A stretch of 64,000 nt of DNA, taken from NCBI RefSeq assembly GCF_006494655.1, contig NZ_VHIM01000002.1, forward strand, positions 62,001 to 126,000, read 5' to 3'. This stretch comes from Arthrobacter agilis (GTDB lineage Bacteria > Actinomycetota > Actinomycetes > Actinomycetales > Micrococcaceae). The position numbers and the translations under genes were made by a program. The notes beneath the pieces are model-generated. The model saw nothing but the letters and a program-made list of their open reading frames with translations. It had not been told where the DNA came from and made no database searches. Shown here piece after piece: positions 21,907-33,322 of this stretch; the first letter of the stretch is position 1, and each line of letters opens with the position of its first letter.

Positions 21907-21972
21907 GAACCGTCGGCACATCGCCGGCGGTTCCTGGTGGGAAGGCCCCGGACCACACGGTCCGGGGCCTTC
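21907..21972 (+). terminator. Tandem terminator hairpins after rpoC
   Basis: Hairpin 1 is GAACCGTCGGC (21907-21917) with 21923-21933, containing one G-U pair. Hairpin 2 is a perfect 14-bp stem (21941-21954 with 21959-21972) with loop ACAC. There is no long T run. Confidence 0.8.
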
Positions 21973-22291
21973 CCTGTTGCGGGCGGGCTCTGCACAGGAG
22001 CGCGGAGGGGACTGCCGAAGCGGGCCCCTACCTGATCTCTGGTAGACTGGGTGCAATTGTTTGTGTGGCAGTGGATCGGCGTTGAGAAACGTATCTCCGT
22101 GTTGTACGTAAGTTGTACAGCGAATGCCACATTTTTGCACGCCTACAGTCGTTCTGCGGCAGCTTGATGGTCGGCGTCGCGCCAAACGACTGATCATCCC
22201 GACCTCTGGATGGTGCGGCTTCTCGAAGTCGCCGTCACTGCGGGGTAGGGCGACAGAGATCTCATCTTCAGACATTACGGAGAACACGAAA
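21973..22291. promoter_or_regulatory. rpsL upstream region with candidate promoter
   Basis: A TAGACT -10 element (22043-22048) has no good -35. About 240 nt of leader follow before rpsL. Within it, TTGTAC occurs twice 11 bp apart (22102-22107 and 22113-22118), overlapping an inverted TGTAC/GTACA pair. No gene is supported here. Confidence 0.45.
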
Positions 22292-22666
22292 GTGCCTACG
22301 ATTAACCAGCTGGTCCGTAAGGGCCGGACACCTAAGGTCTCCAAGACCAAGGCTCCCGCACTGAAGGGCAGCCCCATGAAGCGCGGCGTTTGCACCCGCG
22401 TCTACACGACCACCCCGAAGAAGCCGAACTCGGCTCTCCGCAAGGTCGCCCGTGTCCGCCTCAATGGCGGCATCGAAGTCACCGCCTACATCCCCGGCGT
22501 CGGTCACAACCTTCAGGAACACTCCATCGTGCTGGTGCGCGGCGGTCGTGTGAAGGACCTTCCCGGTGTCCGGTACAAGATCGTCCGTGGCGCACTGGAT
22601 ACCCAGGGCGTTAAGAACCGCAAGCAGGCTCGTAGCCGCTACGGCGCAAAGATGGAGAAGAAGTAA
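22292..22666 (+). CDS. rpsL: 30S ribosomal protein S12
   Basis: 124 residues. A decoding-centre protein and the usual site of streptomycin-resistance mutations. The [10 protein letters not shown] loop and the second conserved region G-V-R-Y-K-I-V-R-G look wild type. Start GTG 22292 begins [10 protein letters not shown], the conserved N-terminus. It heads the str cluster, with rpsG starting one base after its stop. Confidence 0.98.
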   Translation: MPTINQLVRKGRTPKVSKTKAPALKGSPMKRGVCTRVYTTTPKKPNSALRKVARVRLNGGIEVTAYIPGVGHNLQEHSIVLVRGGRVKDLPGVRYKIVRGALDTQGVKNRKQARSRYGAKMEKK

Positions 22667-22667
22667 T

Positions 22668-23138
22668 ATGCCACGTAAGGGCCCGGCCCCGAAGCGGCCG
22701 CTCGTTGTAGATCCCGTCTACGGTTCACCCCTGGTCACTCAGCTGATCAACAAGGTGCTCGTCGACGGCAAGAAGTCCACCGCAGAGCGCATCGTGTACG
22801 GCGCACTCGAAGGTGCACGTGCCAAGTCCGGTGGCGATCCCGTCGCAGCTCTGAAGAAGGCCATGGACAACGTGAAGCCGACCCTCGAGGTCCGCTCGCG
22901 CCGCGTCGGCGGTGCCACCTACCAGGTGCCCGTCGAGGTCAAGCCGGGCCGGTCGACGGCCCTGGCGCTGCGCTGGCTCGTCGGATACTCGAAGGCCCGC
23001 CGCGAGAAGACGATGACCGAGCGCCTCCAGAACGAGATCCTCGACGCCTCCAACGGTCTCGGTGCCGCAGTCAAGCGCCGCGAGGACACGCACAAGATGG
23101 CCGAGTCCAACAAGGCCTTCGCACACTACCGCTGGTAG
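22668..23138 (+). CDS. rpsG: 30S ribosomal protein S7
   Basis: A 156-residue S7, which nucleates the 30S head and contacts E-site tRNA. It begins with [10 protein letters not shown] and carries [20 protein letters not shown] 22668 lies one base after the rpsL stop, so translation is likely coupled. The end A-F-A-H-Y-R-W is the conserved terminus. Confidence 0.98.
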   Translation: MPRKGPAPKRPLVVDPVYGSPLVTQLINKVLVDGKKSTAERIVYGALEGARAKSGGDPVAALKKAMDNVKPTLEVRSRRVGGATYQVPVEVKPGRSTALALRWLVGYSKARREKTMTERLQNEILDASNGLGAAVKRREDTHKMAESNKAFAHYRW

Positions 23139-23225
23139 CAGATCTGCCGGCAGGGTCCGGACCCAGCAGGGTCCCGACCGGCCGGCGGTCCAGCAGAACT
23201 CCATTTTCGTCATAAGGGAGACACC

Positions 23226-25340
23226 GTGGCACAGGACGTGCTTACCGACCTCAACAAGGTCCGCAACATCGGCATCATGGCCCACATCGATGCCGGCAAG
23301 ACCACTACTACCGAGCGCATCCTGTTCTACACGGGTGTCAACCACAAGATCGGTGAGACGCACGATGGCGCCTCCACCACCGACTGGATGGAACAGGAGA
23401 AGGAGCGCGGCATCACCATCACGTCTGCCGCCGTGACCTGCTTCTGGGAGAACAACCAGATCAACATCATCGACACCCCCGGGCACGTCGACTTCACCGT
23501 CGAGGTGGAGCGCTCGCTGCGCGTCCTCGACGGCGCCGTCGCAGTGTTCGACGGCAAGGAGGGCGTCGAGCCCCAGTCTGAGACCGTCTGGCGCCAGGCC
23601 GACAAGTACGAAGTGCCCCGCATCTGCTTCGTCAACAAGATGGACAAGCTGGGCGCCGACTTCTACTTCACGGTGGACACGATCATCAGCCGTCTCGGCG
23701 CCAAGCCGCTCGTGCTCCAGCTCCCCATCGGAGCGGAGAACGACTTCATCGGCGTCGTCGACCTGCTCTACATGCGCGCTCTCGTGTGGCCCGGTGACTC
23801 CAAGGGTGACGTGACGATGGGTGCGAAGTACGAGATCCAGGAGATCCCCGAGGATCTCAAGGAGAAGGCCGAGGAGTACCGTGCGGCTCTCGTCGAGACC
23901 GTCGCCGAGTCCTCGGACGAGCTCATGAACAAATACCTCGAAGGTGAAGAGATCTCCGTCGAGGAGCTCAAGGCCGGCATCCGCAAGATGACGATCAACT
24001 CCGAGCTCTACCCCATCCTGTGTGGCTCCGCGTTCAAGAACCGCGGCGTGCAGCCGATGCTCGATGCCGTCATCGACTACCTGCCCTCGCCCCTCGACGT
24101 CCCCCCGATGATCGGTCACGATCCCCGGGACGAAGAGGTCGAGCTGACCCGCAAGCCGAGCACCGAGGAGCCGTTCTCGGCCCTCGCGTTCAAGGTCGCG
24201 ACGCACCCGTTCTTCGGACAGCTGACCTTCATCCGCGTGTACTCCGGTCACGTCACGGCCGGTACCCAGCTGGTGAACTCGACCAAGAGCAAGAAGGAGC
24301 GCATCGGGAAGCTCTTCCAGATGCACGCCAACAAGGAGATCCCCGTCGAGGAGGCCTCGGCAGGGCACATCTACGCAGCCATCGGCCTGAAGGACACCAC
24401 CACCGGTGACACCCTGTCCGATTCGGGGAACCAGATCGTGCTCGAGTCGATGAGCTTTCCGGCGCCGGTGATCTCGGTGGCCATCGAGCCGAAGACGAAG
24501 GGCGACCAGGAGAAGCTGTCCACGGCCATCCAGAAGCTCTCGGCCGAGGATCCCACGTTCCAGGTGTCGCTCAACGAGGACACCGGGCAGACGATCATCG
24601 CCGGTATGGGCGAGCTCCACCTGGACATCCTGGTGGATCGCATGCGCCGCGAGTTCCGCGTCGAGGCCAACGTGGGCAAGCCCCAGGTCGCCTACCGCGA
24701 GACCATCCGCAGCAAGGTCGCCAAGCACGACTACACCCACAAGAAGCAGACGGGTGGCTCCGGGCAGTTCGCGAAGATCCAGATCGCGATCGAGCCCATG
24801 GAGGTCGAGGAGGGCGTCATGTACGCCTTCGACAACAAGGTGACAGGCGGCCGCGTGCCCCGCGAGTACATCCCCAGCGTCGACGCGGGCATCCAGGATG
24901 CCCTCAACGACGGCGTGCTCGCCGGTTACCCCGTGGTCGGCATCAAGGCGACACTGCTCGACGGCGCCTACCACGACGTCGACTCCTCGGAGATGGCCTT
25001 CAAGATCGCCGGTCGCATGGCGTTCAAGGAAGCCGCACGCATGGCCAAGCCCGTGCTGCTCGAGCCGCTGATGGAGGTCGAGGTGCGCACCCCTGAGGAA
25101 TACATGGGTGAAGTGATCGGTGACCTCAACTCCCGCCGCGGCCAGATGCAGTCGATGGAGGACGCGAGCGGCGTGAAGGTCATCACGGCCCACGTGCCCC
25201 TCTCGGGCATGTTCGGATACATCGGTGACCTCCGGTCGAAGACCCAGGGCCGCGCCGTGTACTCGATGAAGTTCGACAGCTACTCCGAGGTCCCGAAGGC
25301 AGTAGCCGACGAGATCATCCAGAAGACGCGCGGCGAGTAG
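23226..25340 (+). CDS. fusA: Elongation factor G
   Basis: A 704-residue translocase GTPase. The P-loop is [11 protein letters not shown], followed by D-T-P-G-H-V-D-F and N-K-M-D-K. Domains II-V follow, with G-E-L-H-L-D-I in domain III and S-R-R-G-Q-M in domain V. GTG 23226 has GGGAGA upstream. Its place between rpsG and tuf is the classical str order. Confidence 0.98.
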   Translation: MAQDVLTDLNKVRNIGIMAHIDAGKTTTTERILFYTGVNHKIGETHDGASTTDWMEQEKERGITITSAAVTCFWENNQINIIDTPGHVDFTVEVERSLRVLDGAVAVFDGKEGVEPQSETVWRQADKYEVPRICFVNKMDKLGADFYFTVDTIISRLGAKPLVLQLPIGAENDFIGVVDLLYMRALVWPGDSKGDVTMGAKYEIQEIPEDLKEKAEEYRAALVETVAESSDELMNKYLEGEEISVEELKAGIRKMTINSELYPILCGSAFKNRGVQPMLDAVIDYLPSPLDVPPMIGHDPRDEEVELTRKPSTEEPFSALAFKVATHPFFGQLTFIRVYSGHVTAGTQLVNSTKSKKERIGKLFQMHANKEIPVEEASAGHIYAAIGLKDTTTGDTLSDSGNQIVLESMSFPAPVISVAIEPKTKGDQEKLSTAIQKLSAEDPTFQVSLNEDTGQTIIAGMGELHLDILVDRMRREFRVEANVGKPQVAYRETIRSKVAKHDYTHKKQTGGSGQFAKIQIAIEPMEVEEGVMYAFDNKVTGGRVPREYIPSVDAGIQDALNDGVLAGYPVVGIKATLLDGAYHDVDSSEMAFKIAGRMAFKEAARMAKPVLLEPLMEVEVRTPEEYMGEVIGDLNSRRGQMQSMEDASGVKVITAHVPLSGMFGYIGDLRSKTQGRAVYSMKFDSYSEVPKAVADEIIQKTRGE

Positions 25341-25400
25341 CCCCTCCCGGAAACGGGATTCGAAGGGGGAGGGGTGGCCTGTCCGAGGGCAGGCCACCCC
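25341..25400 (+). terminator. Hairpins between fusA and tuf (partial terminator or attenuator)
   Basis: A perfect 11-bp stem, GGGGTGGCCTG (25371-25381) with CAGGCCACCCC (25390-25400), is preceded by CCCCTCCC (25341-25348). That segment can pair with GGGAGGGG (25367-25374). Both stems use 25371-25374, so they compete. No T run follows. Confidence 0.6.
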
Positions 25401-25444
25401 GTCCTCCAGGCGCCGGACCACGAGGTCCGGTGGCGAACAGCAAT

Positions 25445-25474
25445 TTCAACAAAACCAAAAGCCCCCAGTAGACT
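25445..25474 (+). promoter_or_regulatory. Candidate tuf promoter
   Basis: TTCAAC (25445-25450) and TAGACT (25469-25474) are 18 bp apart, 68 bp before the tuf start codon. It would allow tuf to be transcribed separately from fusA. Confidence 0.55.
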
Positions 25475-25542
25475 TGCATGAGTTTCAGCCGCGAAAAGCG
25501 CGGCTGGGAAGCAATTCTTCTCAAACGTTCTAGGAGGAACCC

Positions 25543-26733
25543 GTGGCGAAGGCAAAGTTCGAGCGGACTAAGCCGCACGTTAACATCGGCACCATCGGTC
25601 ACGTCGACCATGGAAAGACCACGTTGACGGCTGCCATTTCCAAGGTGCTGTACGACAAGTACCCCACTCTCAACGAGCAGCGTGACTTCGCGTCGATCGA
25701 CTCGGCTCCCGAGGAGAAGCAGCGCGGCATCACGATCAACATCTCGCACGTCGAGTACCAGACCGAGAAGCGCCACTACGCCCACGTAGACGCTCCCGGC
25801 CACGCCGACTACATCAAGAACATGATCACCGGTGCAGCGCAGATGGACGGCGCGATCCTCGTGGTCGCCGCGACCGACGGCCCCATGGCCCAGACTCGCG
25901 AGCACGTCCTGCTCGCCCGCCAGGTGGGCGTTCCCTACCTGCTGGTCGCGCTGAACAAGTCCGACATGGTCGACGACGAGGAACTCCTCGATCTCGTCGA
26001 GATGGAGGTGCGTGAGCTGCTCAGCTCGCAGGGCTTCGATGGTGATGACGCTCCCGTCGTCCGCGTTTCCGGCCTGAAGGCCCTGGAAGGCGACGCCGAG
26101 TGGGTCAAGTCCGTCGAGGACCTCATGGAGGCCGTCGACGACAACGTCCCGGACCCCATCCGCGACAAGGACAAGCCGTTCCTCATGCCCGTCGAGGACG
26201 TCTTCACCATCACGGGTCGTGGAACGGTCGTCACCGGCCGCGCCGAGCGTGGAACCCTCGCCATCAACTCCGAGGTCGAGATCGTCGGTATCCGTCCGGG
26301 CCAGAAGACCACGGTCACCGGTATCGAGATGTTCCACAAGCAGCTCGACGAGGCATGGGCCGGCGAGAACTGTGGACTGCTGCTCCGCGGCATCAAGCGC
26401 GAGGATGTCGAGCGCGGCCAGGTCATCGTGAAGCCGGGTTCCATCACCCCGCACACCGATTTCGAGGCCAACGTCTACATCCTGGCGAAGGACGAGGGCG
26501 GGCGTCACAACCCGTTCTACTCGAACTACCGCCCGCAGTTCTACTTCCGCACCACCGACGTGACCGGCGTCATCACCCTCCCCGAGGGCACTGAGATGGT
26601 CATGCCCGGCGACAACACGGAAATGAGCGTCGAGCTCATCCAGCCGATCGCGATGGAAGAGGGCCTCGGCTTCGCCATCCGTGAAGGCGGCCGCACCGTC
26701 GGTTCGGGACGTGTCACCAAGATCAACAAGTAG
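25543..26733 (+). CDS. tuf: Elongation factor Tu
   Basis: A 396-residue GTPase that delivers aminoacyl-tRNA. The P-loop is [11 protein letters not shown], with D-A-P-G-H-A-D-Y and N-K-S-D-M (Ser in place of the common Cys/Val). GTG 25543 follows an excellent AGGAGG. A promoter and hairpins in the 202-nt gap suggest partly independent expression. A second tuf copy is not visible in the window. Confidence 0.98.
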   Translation: MAKAKFERTKPHVNIGTIGHVDHGKTTLTAAISKVLYDKYPTLNEQRDFASIDSAPEEKQRGITINISHVEYQTEKRHYAHVDAPGHADYIKNMITGAAQMDGAILVVAATDGPMAQTREHVLLARQVGVPYLLVALNKSDMVDDEELLDLVEMEVRELLSSQGFDGDDAPVVRVSGLKALEGDAEWVKSVEDLMEAVDDNVPDPIRDKDKPFLMPVEDVFTITGRGTVVTGRAERGTLAINSEVEIVGIRPGQKTTVTGIEMFHKQLDEAWAGENCGLLLRGIKREDVERGQVIVKPGSITPHTDFEANVYILAKDEGGRHNPFYSNYRPQFYFRTTDVTGVITLPEGTEMVMPGDNTEMSVELIQPIAMEEGLGFAIREGGRTVGSGRVTKINK

Positions 26734-26774
26734 TCCTGCAGCACCCTTCACCGGCGTGAGCCGGTGAGCAGCAA

Positions 26775-26804
26775 GGAGCTCCCGCTGTCCGCAGCGGGGG
26801 CTCC
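26775..26804 (+). terminator. Terminator-like hairpin after tuf
   Basis: GGAGCTCCCGCTG (26775-26787) pairs with CAGCGGGGGCTCC (26792-26804), giving 13 bp with one G-U pair and a 4-nt loop. The T run is weak. Confidence 0.75.
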
Positions 26805-27228
26805 TCTGCGTTCGGCAGGTGGATCGGCACGCATGGTTGGCCCTGGGCGCGCGCCGGCGCAGACCCGCACCGCGGCCCGGTTCGCATTCACCGCGGCGAT
26901 CTGCGACACTAGATAAGTTGTTCAAGCGCTGACGCACGCGATCAGCGGTCTCGTCCCGGTCAGGATAATGCCTGATGCAGGGACCGGACCCGTCGCGGAG
27001 TTCAGCCCAAAGTAGAGTCCACCCCGTTCGGCTCGGCCGAAATCAGCGGGCCGCGTGTGTCTGAGAAATGCGACACGCCCGAGCGCGGGGGTCGGAGTCC
27101 CGGCAGGGTGAGGAACCCGGAGTCATCCGGATTCAGTCTGTTCGGGAAGCGCCGTACAACGGGCGCAGGAAATGTACGTACGTACCGGAACTGCCCAGGC
27201 AGTTATGTAGAGAGAGAGTCGAGACGCC
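26805..27228 (+). promoter_or_regulatory. S10 operon upstream region with candidate promoter
   Basis: No gene is supported in this stretch of about 420 bp. The best promoter candidate is TTCACC (26887-26892) and TAGATA (26910-26915), 17 bp apart. A further -10-like TAGAGT lies at 27013-27018. This leaves a leader of about 200-300 nt before rpsJ, long enough to hold an autoregulatory structure, though I could not recognise one. Confidence 0.4.
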
Positions 27229-27537
27229 ATGGCGGGACAAAAAATCCGCATCCGGCTGAAGTCATATGACCACGAGGTCATTGATGTTTCAGCGCGGAAG
27301 ATCGTTGAGACGGTGACGCGCGCAGGCGCAACGGTAGTGGGCCCCGTGCCCCTGCCCACGGAGAAGAACGTTTTCGTTGTCATCCGGTCCCCGCACAAGT
27401 ACAAGGACAGCCGTGAGCACTTCGAAATGCGTACTCACAAGCGTCTGATCGACATCATTGATCCCACGCCCAAGGCCGTCGATTCGCTGATGCGTCTCGA
27501 TCTGCCCGCGGACGTGAACATCGAAATCAAGCTGTAA
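27229..27537 (+). CDS. rpsJ: 30S ribosomal protein S10
   Basis: 102 residues; also NusE in antitermination complexes. It begins [15 protein letters not shown] and carries the conserved loop [22 protein letters not shown] 27229 is the only sensible start. It opens the S10 operon, whose order here is rpsJ-rplC-rplD-rplW-rplB-rpsS-rplV-rpsC-rplP-rpmC-rpsQ. Confidence 0.98.
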   Translation: MAGQKIRIRLKSYDHEVIDVSARKIVETVTRAGATVVGPVPLPTEKNVFVVIRSPHKYKDSREHFEMRTHKRLIDIIDPTPKAVDSLMRLDLPADVNIEIKL

Positions 27538-27553
27538 GGGAGAGCGGATACAC

Positions 27554-28210
27554 ATGTCTACTTCACTTACACGCCAGGTCAAGGGCCTGCTGGGCATCAA
27601 GCTCGGCATGACCCAGGTCTGGGACGAGAACAACATCCTCATCCCCGTCACCGTCGTCCAGGCCGACTCCAACGTCATCACGCAGCTCCTCGAGCAGGAG
27701 AAGGACGGCTACACGGCCGTGCAGATCGGCTTCGGCCAGATCGATCCCCGCAAGGTCACGAAGCCGCTTGCCGGCCACTTCGAGAAGGCAGGCGTCACGC
27801 CCCGCCGTCACGTCGTCGAACTGCGGACCTCCGATGCCGACTCCTACTCGCTCGGCCAGGAACTCTCCGTCGAGATGTTCGAGGCCGGCCAGACGGTCGA
27901 CGTCATCGGCACCACCAAGGGCAAGGGCTTCGCAGGCGTCATGAAGCGCCACGGTTTCCACGGTGTCGGCGCCTCGCACGGTGCCCACAAGAACCACCGT
28001 AAGCCCGGTTCCATCGGTGGAGCATCCACACCCAGCCGCGTCTTCCGTGGAATGAAAATGGCAGGCCGCATGGGTGCCGTTCGTCAGACCACGCTGAACC
28101 TCAAGGTTCACGCAGTCGACGCCGAGAAGTCGCTGCTGCTGATCAAGGGCGCCGTTCCGGGCGCCCGCGGCCAGGTCGTCCTCGTACGCACCGCCGTGAA
28201 GGGAGCATAG
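27554..28210 (+). CDS. rplC: 50S ribosomal protein L3
   Basis: A 218-residue L3 near the peptidyl-transferase centre. It has the N-terminal G-I-K-L-G-M-T-Q, the central [12 protein letters not shown] and the loop G-R-M-G-A-V-R-Q-T. It lies 16 nt after rpsJ and 4 nt before rplD, in one operon. Confidence 0.98.
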   Translation: MSTSLTRQVKGLLGIKLGMTQVWDENNILIPVTVVQADSNVITQLLEQEKDGYTAVQIGFGQIDPRKVTKPLAGHFEKAGVTPRRHVVELRTSDADSYSLGQELSVEMFEAGQTVDVIGTTKGKGFAGVMKRHGFHGVGASHGAHKNHRKPGSIGGASTPSRVFRGMKMAGRMGAVRQTTLNLKVHAVDAEKSLLLIKGAVPGARGQVVLVRTAVKGA

Positions 28211-28214
28211 CCAC

Positions 28215-28838
28215 ATGGCTGCGAATACAGTTCAGGTCGATCTCCCCGCGGAGATCTTCGACGCACAGACCAACGTGCCGCTGCTGCACCAGGTCGTCGT
28301 CGCTCAGCTTGCTGCGGCCCGCCAGGGTACGCACAAGACGAAGACGCGCGCCGAGGTCAGTGGCGCAGGCCGCAAGCCGTTCAAGCAGAAGGGAACCGGT
28401 CGTGCCCGTCAGGGTTCGATCCGCGCCCCCCACATGACCGGTGGTGGCGTCGTCCACGGGCCCACGCCCCGCGACTACAGCCAGCGCACCCCCAAGAAGA
28501 TGAAGGCCGCCGCCCTCCGCGGTGCCCTCTCGGACCGGGCACGCAACGGCCGTATCCACGTTCTCGAGTCCCTGGTCACGGGCGGCAAGCCCTCCACCAA
28601 GGGTGCCATCGAGACCCTGCGAGCGATCTCCGAGCGGCCCCGCCTGCTCGTCGTGATCGAGCGCGCCAACGACGTCGCCGCACTCTCCGTGCGCAACGTC
28701 CCCGAGGTGCACGTCCTCTATGTGGACCAGCTCAACACGTACGACGTGCTGGTGTCCGACGACGTGATCTTCACCAAGGCCGCCTACGACCAGTTCGTCG
28801 GTTCGGCTGATGTCATCACCGAGGAGGATGCCAAGTGA
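28215..28838 (+). CDS. rplD: 50S ribosomal protein L4
   Basis: 207 residues. An exit-tunnel protein and, in E. coli, the S10 operon autoregulator. The tunnel loop is visible as [18 protein letters not shown]. The stop overlaps the GTG of rplW by 4 nt, which implies coupled translation. Whether L4 regulates this operon is unknown. Confidence 0.98.
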   Translation: MAANTVQVDLPAEIFDAQTNVPLLHQVVVAQLAAARQGTHKTKTRAEVSGAGRKPFKQKGTGRARQGSIRAPHMTGGGVVHGPTPRDYSQRTPKKMKAAALRGALSDRARNGRIHVLESLVTGGKPSTKGAIETLRAISERPRLLVVIERANDVAALSVRNVPEVHVLYVDQLNTYDVLVSDDVIFTKAAYDQFVGSADVITEEDAK

Positions 28839-29140
28839 GCGGCAGCATCGCAAAGGACCCGCGCGACGTCGTCATTGCACCCGTCGTGTCGGAGAAGAGC
28901 TACGGCCTGATCGACGAGGGTAAGTACACCTTCCTGGTCGACCCCCGCTCGAACAAGGAAGAAATCAAACTGGCGGTCGAGAAGATCTTCTCCGTGAAGG
29001 TCGACTCCATCAACACCATCAACCGGGTTGGCAAGCGCAAGCGCACCAAGTTCGGCTGGGGCCAGCGCAAGGGCACCAAGCGTGCCATCGTGTCCCTCAA
29101 AGAGGGCTCGATCGACATCTTCGGCGGTCCGCTCTCCTGA
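28835..29140 (+). CDS. rplW: 50S ribosomal protein L23
   Basis: A 101-residue L23 at the tunnel exit, the docking point for SRP and trigger factor. Family residues include [16 protein letters not shown] and [12 protein letters not shown]. The GTG start (28835) overlaps the rplD stop. Confidence 0.97.
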   Translation: MSGSIAKDPRDVVIAPVVSEKSYGLIDEGKYTFLVDPRSNKEEIKLAVEKIFSVKVDSINTINRVGKRKRTKFGWGQRKGTKRAIVSLKEGSIDIFGGPLS

Positions 29141-29172
29141 GAGCGGAGACCACTTTAACGAGGAATTGAGTT

Positions 29173-30012
<840 letters not shown>

Positions 30013-30024
30013 GAGCCTGGAGAC

Positions 30025-30306
30025 ATGCCACGCAGCCTGAAGAAAGGCCCCTTCGTCGATCAGCACCTGTACGTCAAGGTCGCTCGCGAGAACGAATCGG
30101 GTACGAAGAACGTCATCAAGACGTGGTCCCGCCGCTCCATGATCGTCCCCGACATGCTCGGGCACACGATCGCGGTACACGACGGGCGCAAGCACATCCC
30201 GGTGTTTGTCACCGAGTCGATGGTCGGGCACAAGCTCGGCGAATTCGCTCCCACGCGGACTTTCCGCGGCCATGTTAAGGACGACCGCAAGGGCAAGCGC
30301 CGCTAG
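30025..30306 (+). CDS. rpsS: 30S ribosomal protein S19
   Basis: A 93-residue 30S head protein that contacts 23S rRNA in a bridge. It starts [12 protein letters not shown] and carries [11 protein letters not shown] and [16 protein letters not shown] 30025 is preceded by GGAG, 12 nt after rplB. Confidence 0.98.
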   Translation: MPRSLKKGPFVDQHLYVKVARENESGTKNVIKTWSRRSMIVPDMLGHTIAVHDGRKHIPVFVTESMVGHKLGEFAPTRTFRGHVKDDRKGKRR

Positions 30307-30343
30307 GCGCTGCTCTTACGGCTAAGACGAGAGAAGGAAAGCA

Positions 30344-30709
30344 ATGGAAGCCAAGGCTATTGCGCGTCATATCCGCGTAACGCCTATGAAGGCCCGGCGC
30401 GTCGTCAACCTTGTTCGTGGTAAGCAGGCGAATGAGGCTCTGGCTATTCTGAAGTTTGCCCCACAGGTTGCTTCAGAGCCGGTTTTCAAGGTGGTCCAGT
30501 CGGCAGTCGCCAACGCCCGCGTCCGCGCGGACCGTGACGGCGTTGCCTTCGACGAGGACAACCTCATCATCAGCGAGGCGTTTGTTGATGAAGGCCCCAC
30601 GATGAAGCGGTTCCGGCCGCGCGCCCAGGGCCGTGCGTTCCGCATCAACAAGCGGACCAGCCACATCACGGTTGTCGTCGCTACCCCTGAGAAAGTGGAG
30701 GTCCGCTAA
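30344..30709 (+). CDS. rplV: 50S ribosomal protein L22
   Basis: 121 residues. An exit-tunnel protein whose loop is a site of macrolide-resistance mutations. The loop region [12 protein letters not shown] looks standard. It begins [21 protein letters not shown]. The stop directly abuts the rpsC GTG. Confidence 0.98.
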   Translation: MEAKAIARHIRVTPMKARRVVNLVRGKQANEALAILKFAPQVASEPVFKVVQSAVANARVRADRDGVAFDEDNLIISEAFVDEGPTMKRFRPRAQGRAFRINKRTSHITVVVATPEKVEVR

Positions 30710-31555
30710 GTGGGACAGAAAGTAAACCCGCACGGGTTCCGACTCGGCATCACCACGGACCACAGGTCGCACTGGTTCGCCGACAGCAACAAGCCGGGCC
30801 AGCGTTACCGTGACTTCGTCCGCGAAGACATCAAGATCCGTCAGCTGATGTCGACCGGCATGGACCGCGCCGGCATCGCCAAGGTCGAGATCGAGCGCAC
30901 CCGTGACCGTGTCCGCGTGGACATCCACACGGCACGCCCCGGTATCGTGATCGGCCGTCGTGGAGCAGAAGCGGACCGCATCCGCGGCGAGCTCGAGAAG
31001 CTCACCGGCAAGCAGGTCCAGCTGAACATCCTCGAGGTCAAGAACCCCGAGATCGAGGCACAGCTCGTAGCCCAGGGTGTCGCCGAGCAGCTCTCTTCCC
31101 GCGTGGCGTTCCGCCGCGCGATGAAGAAGGCCATGCAGTCCGCACAGCGTGCCGGCGCCAAGGGCATTCGTGTCCAGTGCTCCGGCCGTCTGGGCGGCGC
31201 CGAGATGAGCCGCTCGGAGTTCTACCGCGAGGGACGCGTTCCCCTGCACACCCTGCGCGCGAACATCGACTACGGCTTCTTCGAGGCGAAGACCACCTTC
31301 GGCCGTATCGGCGTGAAGGTCTGGATCTACAAGGGTGACGTCACGGCCAAGGAGCTCGCAGCCCAGGCTGCCGCAGCACCTTCCCGCGGCCGTGGTGGAG
31401 ACCGTCCGGGCCGTGGCCCCGCCGGTGCCGATCGCGGTGGCGACCGTGGAGGCGAGCGTCGTCGTCGTGCTCCCGAGCGCTCCGAGGGCCAGGGCGCGTC
31501 AGCACCCGCCGAGACCGCCGCAGCCCCCGCTGCGACTGAAGGAGGACAGGCTTAA
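30710..31555 (+). CDS. rpsC: 30S ribosomal protein S3, with Arg/Gly-rich C-terminal tail
   Basis: 281 residues, against about 233 in E. coli. The KH domain ([11 protein letters not shown], residues 83-92) and C-terminal core end near residue 216. Residues 217-281 are an extension containing [11 protein letters not shown] and [12 protein letters not shown], then an Ala/Pro tail. S3 lines the mRNA entry channel and helps unwind mRNA. The neighbouring entry-channel protein S5 also has an RGG-rich extension here. GTG 30710 abuts the rplV stop, and rplP starts at the next base. Confidence 0.97.
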   Translation: MGQKVNPHGFRLGITTDHRSHWFADSNKPGQRYRDFVREDIKIRQLMSTGMDRAGIAKVEIERTRDRVRVDIHTARPGIVIGRRGAEADRIRGELEKLTGKQVQLNILEVKNPEIEAQLVAQGVAEQLSSRVAFRRAMKKAMQSAQRAGAKGIRVQCSGRLGGAEMSRSEFYREGRVPLHTLRANIDYGFFEAKTTFGRIGVKVWIYKGDVTAKELAAQAAAAPSRGRGGDRPGRGPAGADRGGDRGGERRRRAPERSEGQGASAPAETAAAPAATEGGQA

Positions 31556-31972
31556 ATGCTTATCCCACGTCGAGTCAAGTTCCGTAAGCAGCACCACCCG
31601 GGCCGCTCCGGCGCCGCTACCGGCGGCACCGAGGTCAGCTTCGGCGAGTGGGGTATCCAGGCTCTGAGCCCGGCATACGTCACCAACCGGCAGATCGAGT
31701 CCGCTCGTATCGCCATGACCCGCCACATCAAGCGTGGCGGCAAGGTCTGGATCAACATCTATCCGGACCGCCCGTTGACCAAGAAGCCCGCCGAGACCCG
31801 CATGGGTTCCGGTAAGGGTTCACCCGAGTGGTGGGTGGCCAACGTCAAGCCGGGACGGGTTCTCTTCGAACTGTCCGGGGTAACCGAAGAGGTAGCCCGC
31901 GAAGCCCTGCGCCTCGCGATCCACAAGCTGCCGTTGAAGGCACGCATCGTGCGTCGTGAGGGTGGTGAATAG
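31556..31972 (+). CDS. rplP: 50S ribosomal protein L16
   Basis: 138 residues, near the A-site of the peptidyl-transferase centre. It starts [15 protein letters not shown] and contains [13 protein letters not shown]. It starts immediately after the rpsC stop, and rpmC begins 2 nt after its own stop. Confidence 0.98.
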   Translation: MLIPRRVKFRKQHHPGRSGAATGGTEVSFGEWGIQALSPAYVTNRQIESARIAMTRHIKRGGKVWINIYPDRPLTKKPAETRMGSGKGSPEWWVANVKPGRVLFELSGVTEEVAREALRLAIHKLPLKARIVRREGGE

Positions 31973-31974
31973 TT

Positions 31975-32319
31975 ATGGCTCTGGGTTCAAAGGAACTGGC
32001 AACAGACCAGCTGGACGGCTTCGATAAGGACCGCCTGGTGGAAGAACTGCGCAAGGCCAAGGAGGAGCTGTTCAACCTCCGTTTCCAGTCGGCCACCGGC
32101 CAGCTGGAAAGCCACGGTCGCCTTCGTTCGGTGAAGCGCGACATCGCCCGCATCTACACGGTGCTGCGTGAGCGTGAACTGGGGATTCGCCCCGAGGTCG
32201 TGGCTCCCGTCGAGGAAGCCAAGCCCGCGAAGGCGGAGAAGCCCAAGAAAGCCAAGAAGGCCTCCACGAAGGACGAACCTTCCGTGGACACCGAGGCTTC
32301 TGAGGAGGACGCCAAATGA
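31975..32319 (+). CDS. rpmC: 50S ribosomal protein L29, with long C-terminal tail
   Basis: 114 residues, nearly twice the usual 60-70. The core has [15 protein letters not shown] and R-R-tRNA-channel-side family residues such as [16 protein letters not shown]. After about residue 75 comes a Lys/Ala/Glu-rich tail ending in acidic residues. L29 sits at the polypeptide exit. The stop overlaps the rpsQ ATG by 4 nt. Confidence 0.95.
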   Translation: MALGSKELATDQLDGFDKDRLVEELRKAKEELFNLRFQSATGQLESHGRLRSVKRDIARIYTVLRERELGIRPEVVAPVEEAKPAKAEKPKKAKKASTKDEPSVDTEASEEDAK

Positions 32320-32627
32320 GTGAGCAGCAGAGTGAGACGACCGTAGGGACCGAGAAGGCCGTGCACGACGCCAACTCCCGTGGATACCGCAAGGTACGCC
32401 GTGGCTACGTCGTCTCCGACAAGATGGAGAAGACCATCGTCGTCGAGGTCGAGGACCGCGTGAAGCACCCCCTGTACGGCAAGGTGCTTCGCCGCAGCTC
32501 CAAGGTCAAGGCGCACGACGAGAACAACACCGCCGGCATCGGCGACATGGTGCTCATCAGCGAGACCCGCCCGCTCTCCGCCACCAAGCGGTGGCGTCTG
32601 GTGGAGATCGTCGAGAAGGCCAAGTAA
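32316..32627 (+). CDS. rpsQ: 30S ribosomal protein S17
   Basis: A 103-residue S17 with an N-terminal polar extension of about 20 residues. The OB-fold core holds [22 protein letters not shown] and [15 protein letters not shown]. It is the last gene of the S10 operon and is followed by a long perfect inverted repeat. Confidence 0.97.
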   Translation: MSEQQSETTVGTEKAVHDANSRGYRKVRRGYVVSDKMEKTIVVEVEDRVKHPLYGKVLRRSSKVKAHDENNTAGIGDMVLISETRPLSATKRWRLVEIVEKAK

Positions 32628-32666
32628 CACCCGTTCCATCCAGGGACCGGCACGCCGGGTCTCGCA

Positions 32667-32708
32667 CGAGAATGCCCCGGACACGATTTCGTGTCCGGGG
32701 CATTCTCG
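32667..32708. terminator. Terminator at the end of the S10 operon
   Basis: A perfect 20-bp inverted repeat (32667-32686 with 32689-32708) has only TT between the arms. There is no T run after it, so it may act as an RNA-processing or Rho-assisted site instead. It separates the S10 and spc operons. Confidence 0.8.
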
Positions 32709-32813
32709 CGATAGGATAAGAATCTTGTCTGTCTGGTGGGTTGGCGCATGCCCTCACGAGGTTTCCTCCGGGGTTACCTTCACACCGGGCAAATAGGCAA
32801 AAGCCCGATGATC

Positions 32814-32950
32814 TTGTTCACCACCCAGGCAAATATTCTGCATTATCGTGCGCCCAGGCGTTCGCGTGGTGAGGACCAGTATCTCGGGGCCCACCCATAT
32901 CCGTTCCGCAAGGCTCGATGAGAGAACCGGCGCGACGACAGGAGTAATCA
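32814..32950 (+). promoter_or_regulatory. Candidate spc operon promoter and leader
   Basis: TTCACC (32817-32822) and CATTAT (32841-32846) are 18 bp apart, and other A/T-rich -10-like hexamers lie nearby. The gap of over 320 bp after rpsQ, with a terminator in it, implies a separate spc promoter, but this exact placement is uncertain. Confidence 0.35.
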
Positions 32951-33319
32951 GTGATTCAGCAGGAGTCGCGGCTAAAGGTCGCCGACAACACGGGGGCCAA
33001 GGAAATCTTGACCATCCGTGTTCTCGGAGGATCCGGGCGCCGCTACGCAGGCATCGGCGACGTCATCGTCGCCACCGTGAAGGACGCGATCCCCGGCGGA
33101 AACGTCAAGAAGGGCGACGTCGTCAAGGCGGTCATCGTCCGCACCAAGAAGGAACGCCGCCGCGCGGACGGTTCCTACATCAAGTTCGACGAGAACGCAG
33201 CAGTGATCCTGAAGAACGACGGCGACCCCCGCGGTACCCGTATCTTCGGCCCTGTCGGTCGCGAGCTCCGCGACAAGCGTTTCATGAAGATCATCTCGCT
33301 GGCGCCGGAGGTGCTGTAG
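32951..33319 (+). CDS. rplN: 50S ribosomal protein L14
   Basis: A 122-residue L14, part of an intersubunit bridge. It starts [17 protein letters not shown] and contains [16 protein letters not shown] 32951 has GGAG upstream. It is the first gene of the spc operon. Confidence 0.98.
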   Translation: MIQQESRLKVADNTGAKEILTIRVLGGSGRRYAGIGDVIVATVKDAIPGGNVKKGDVVKAVIVRTKKERRRADGSYIKFDENAAVILKNDGDPRGTRIFGPVGRELRDKRFMKIISLAPEVL

Positions 33320-33322
33320 TCC

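Noticed and set aside
27057..27269. 70-codon frame overlapping the rpsJ start
   Set aside because: Low-complexity composition, no ribosome-binding site, and it conflicts with the conserved S10 N-terminus.
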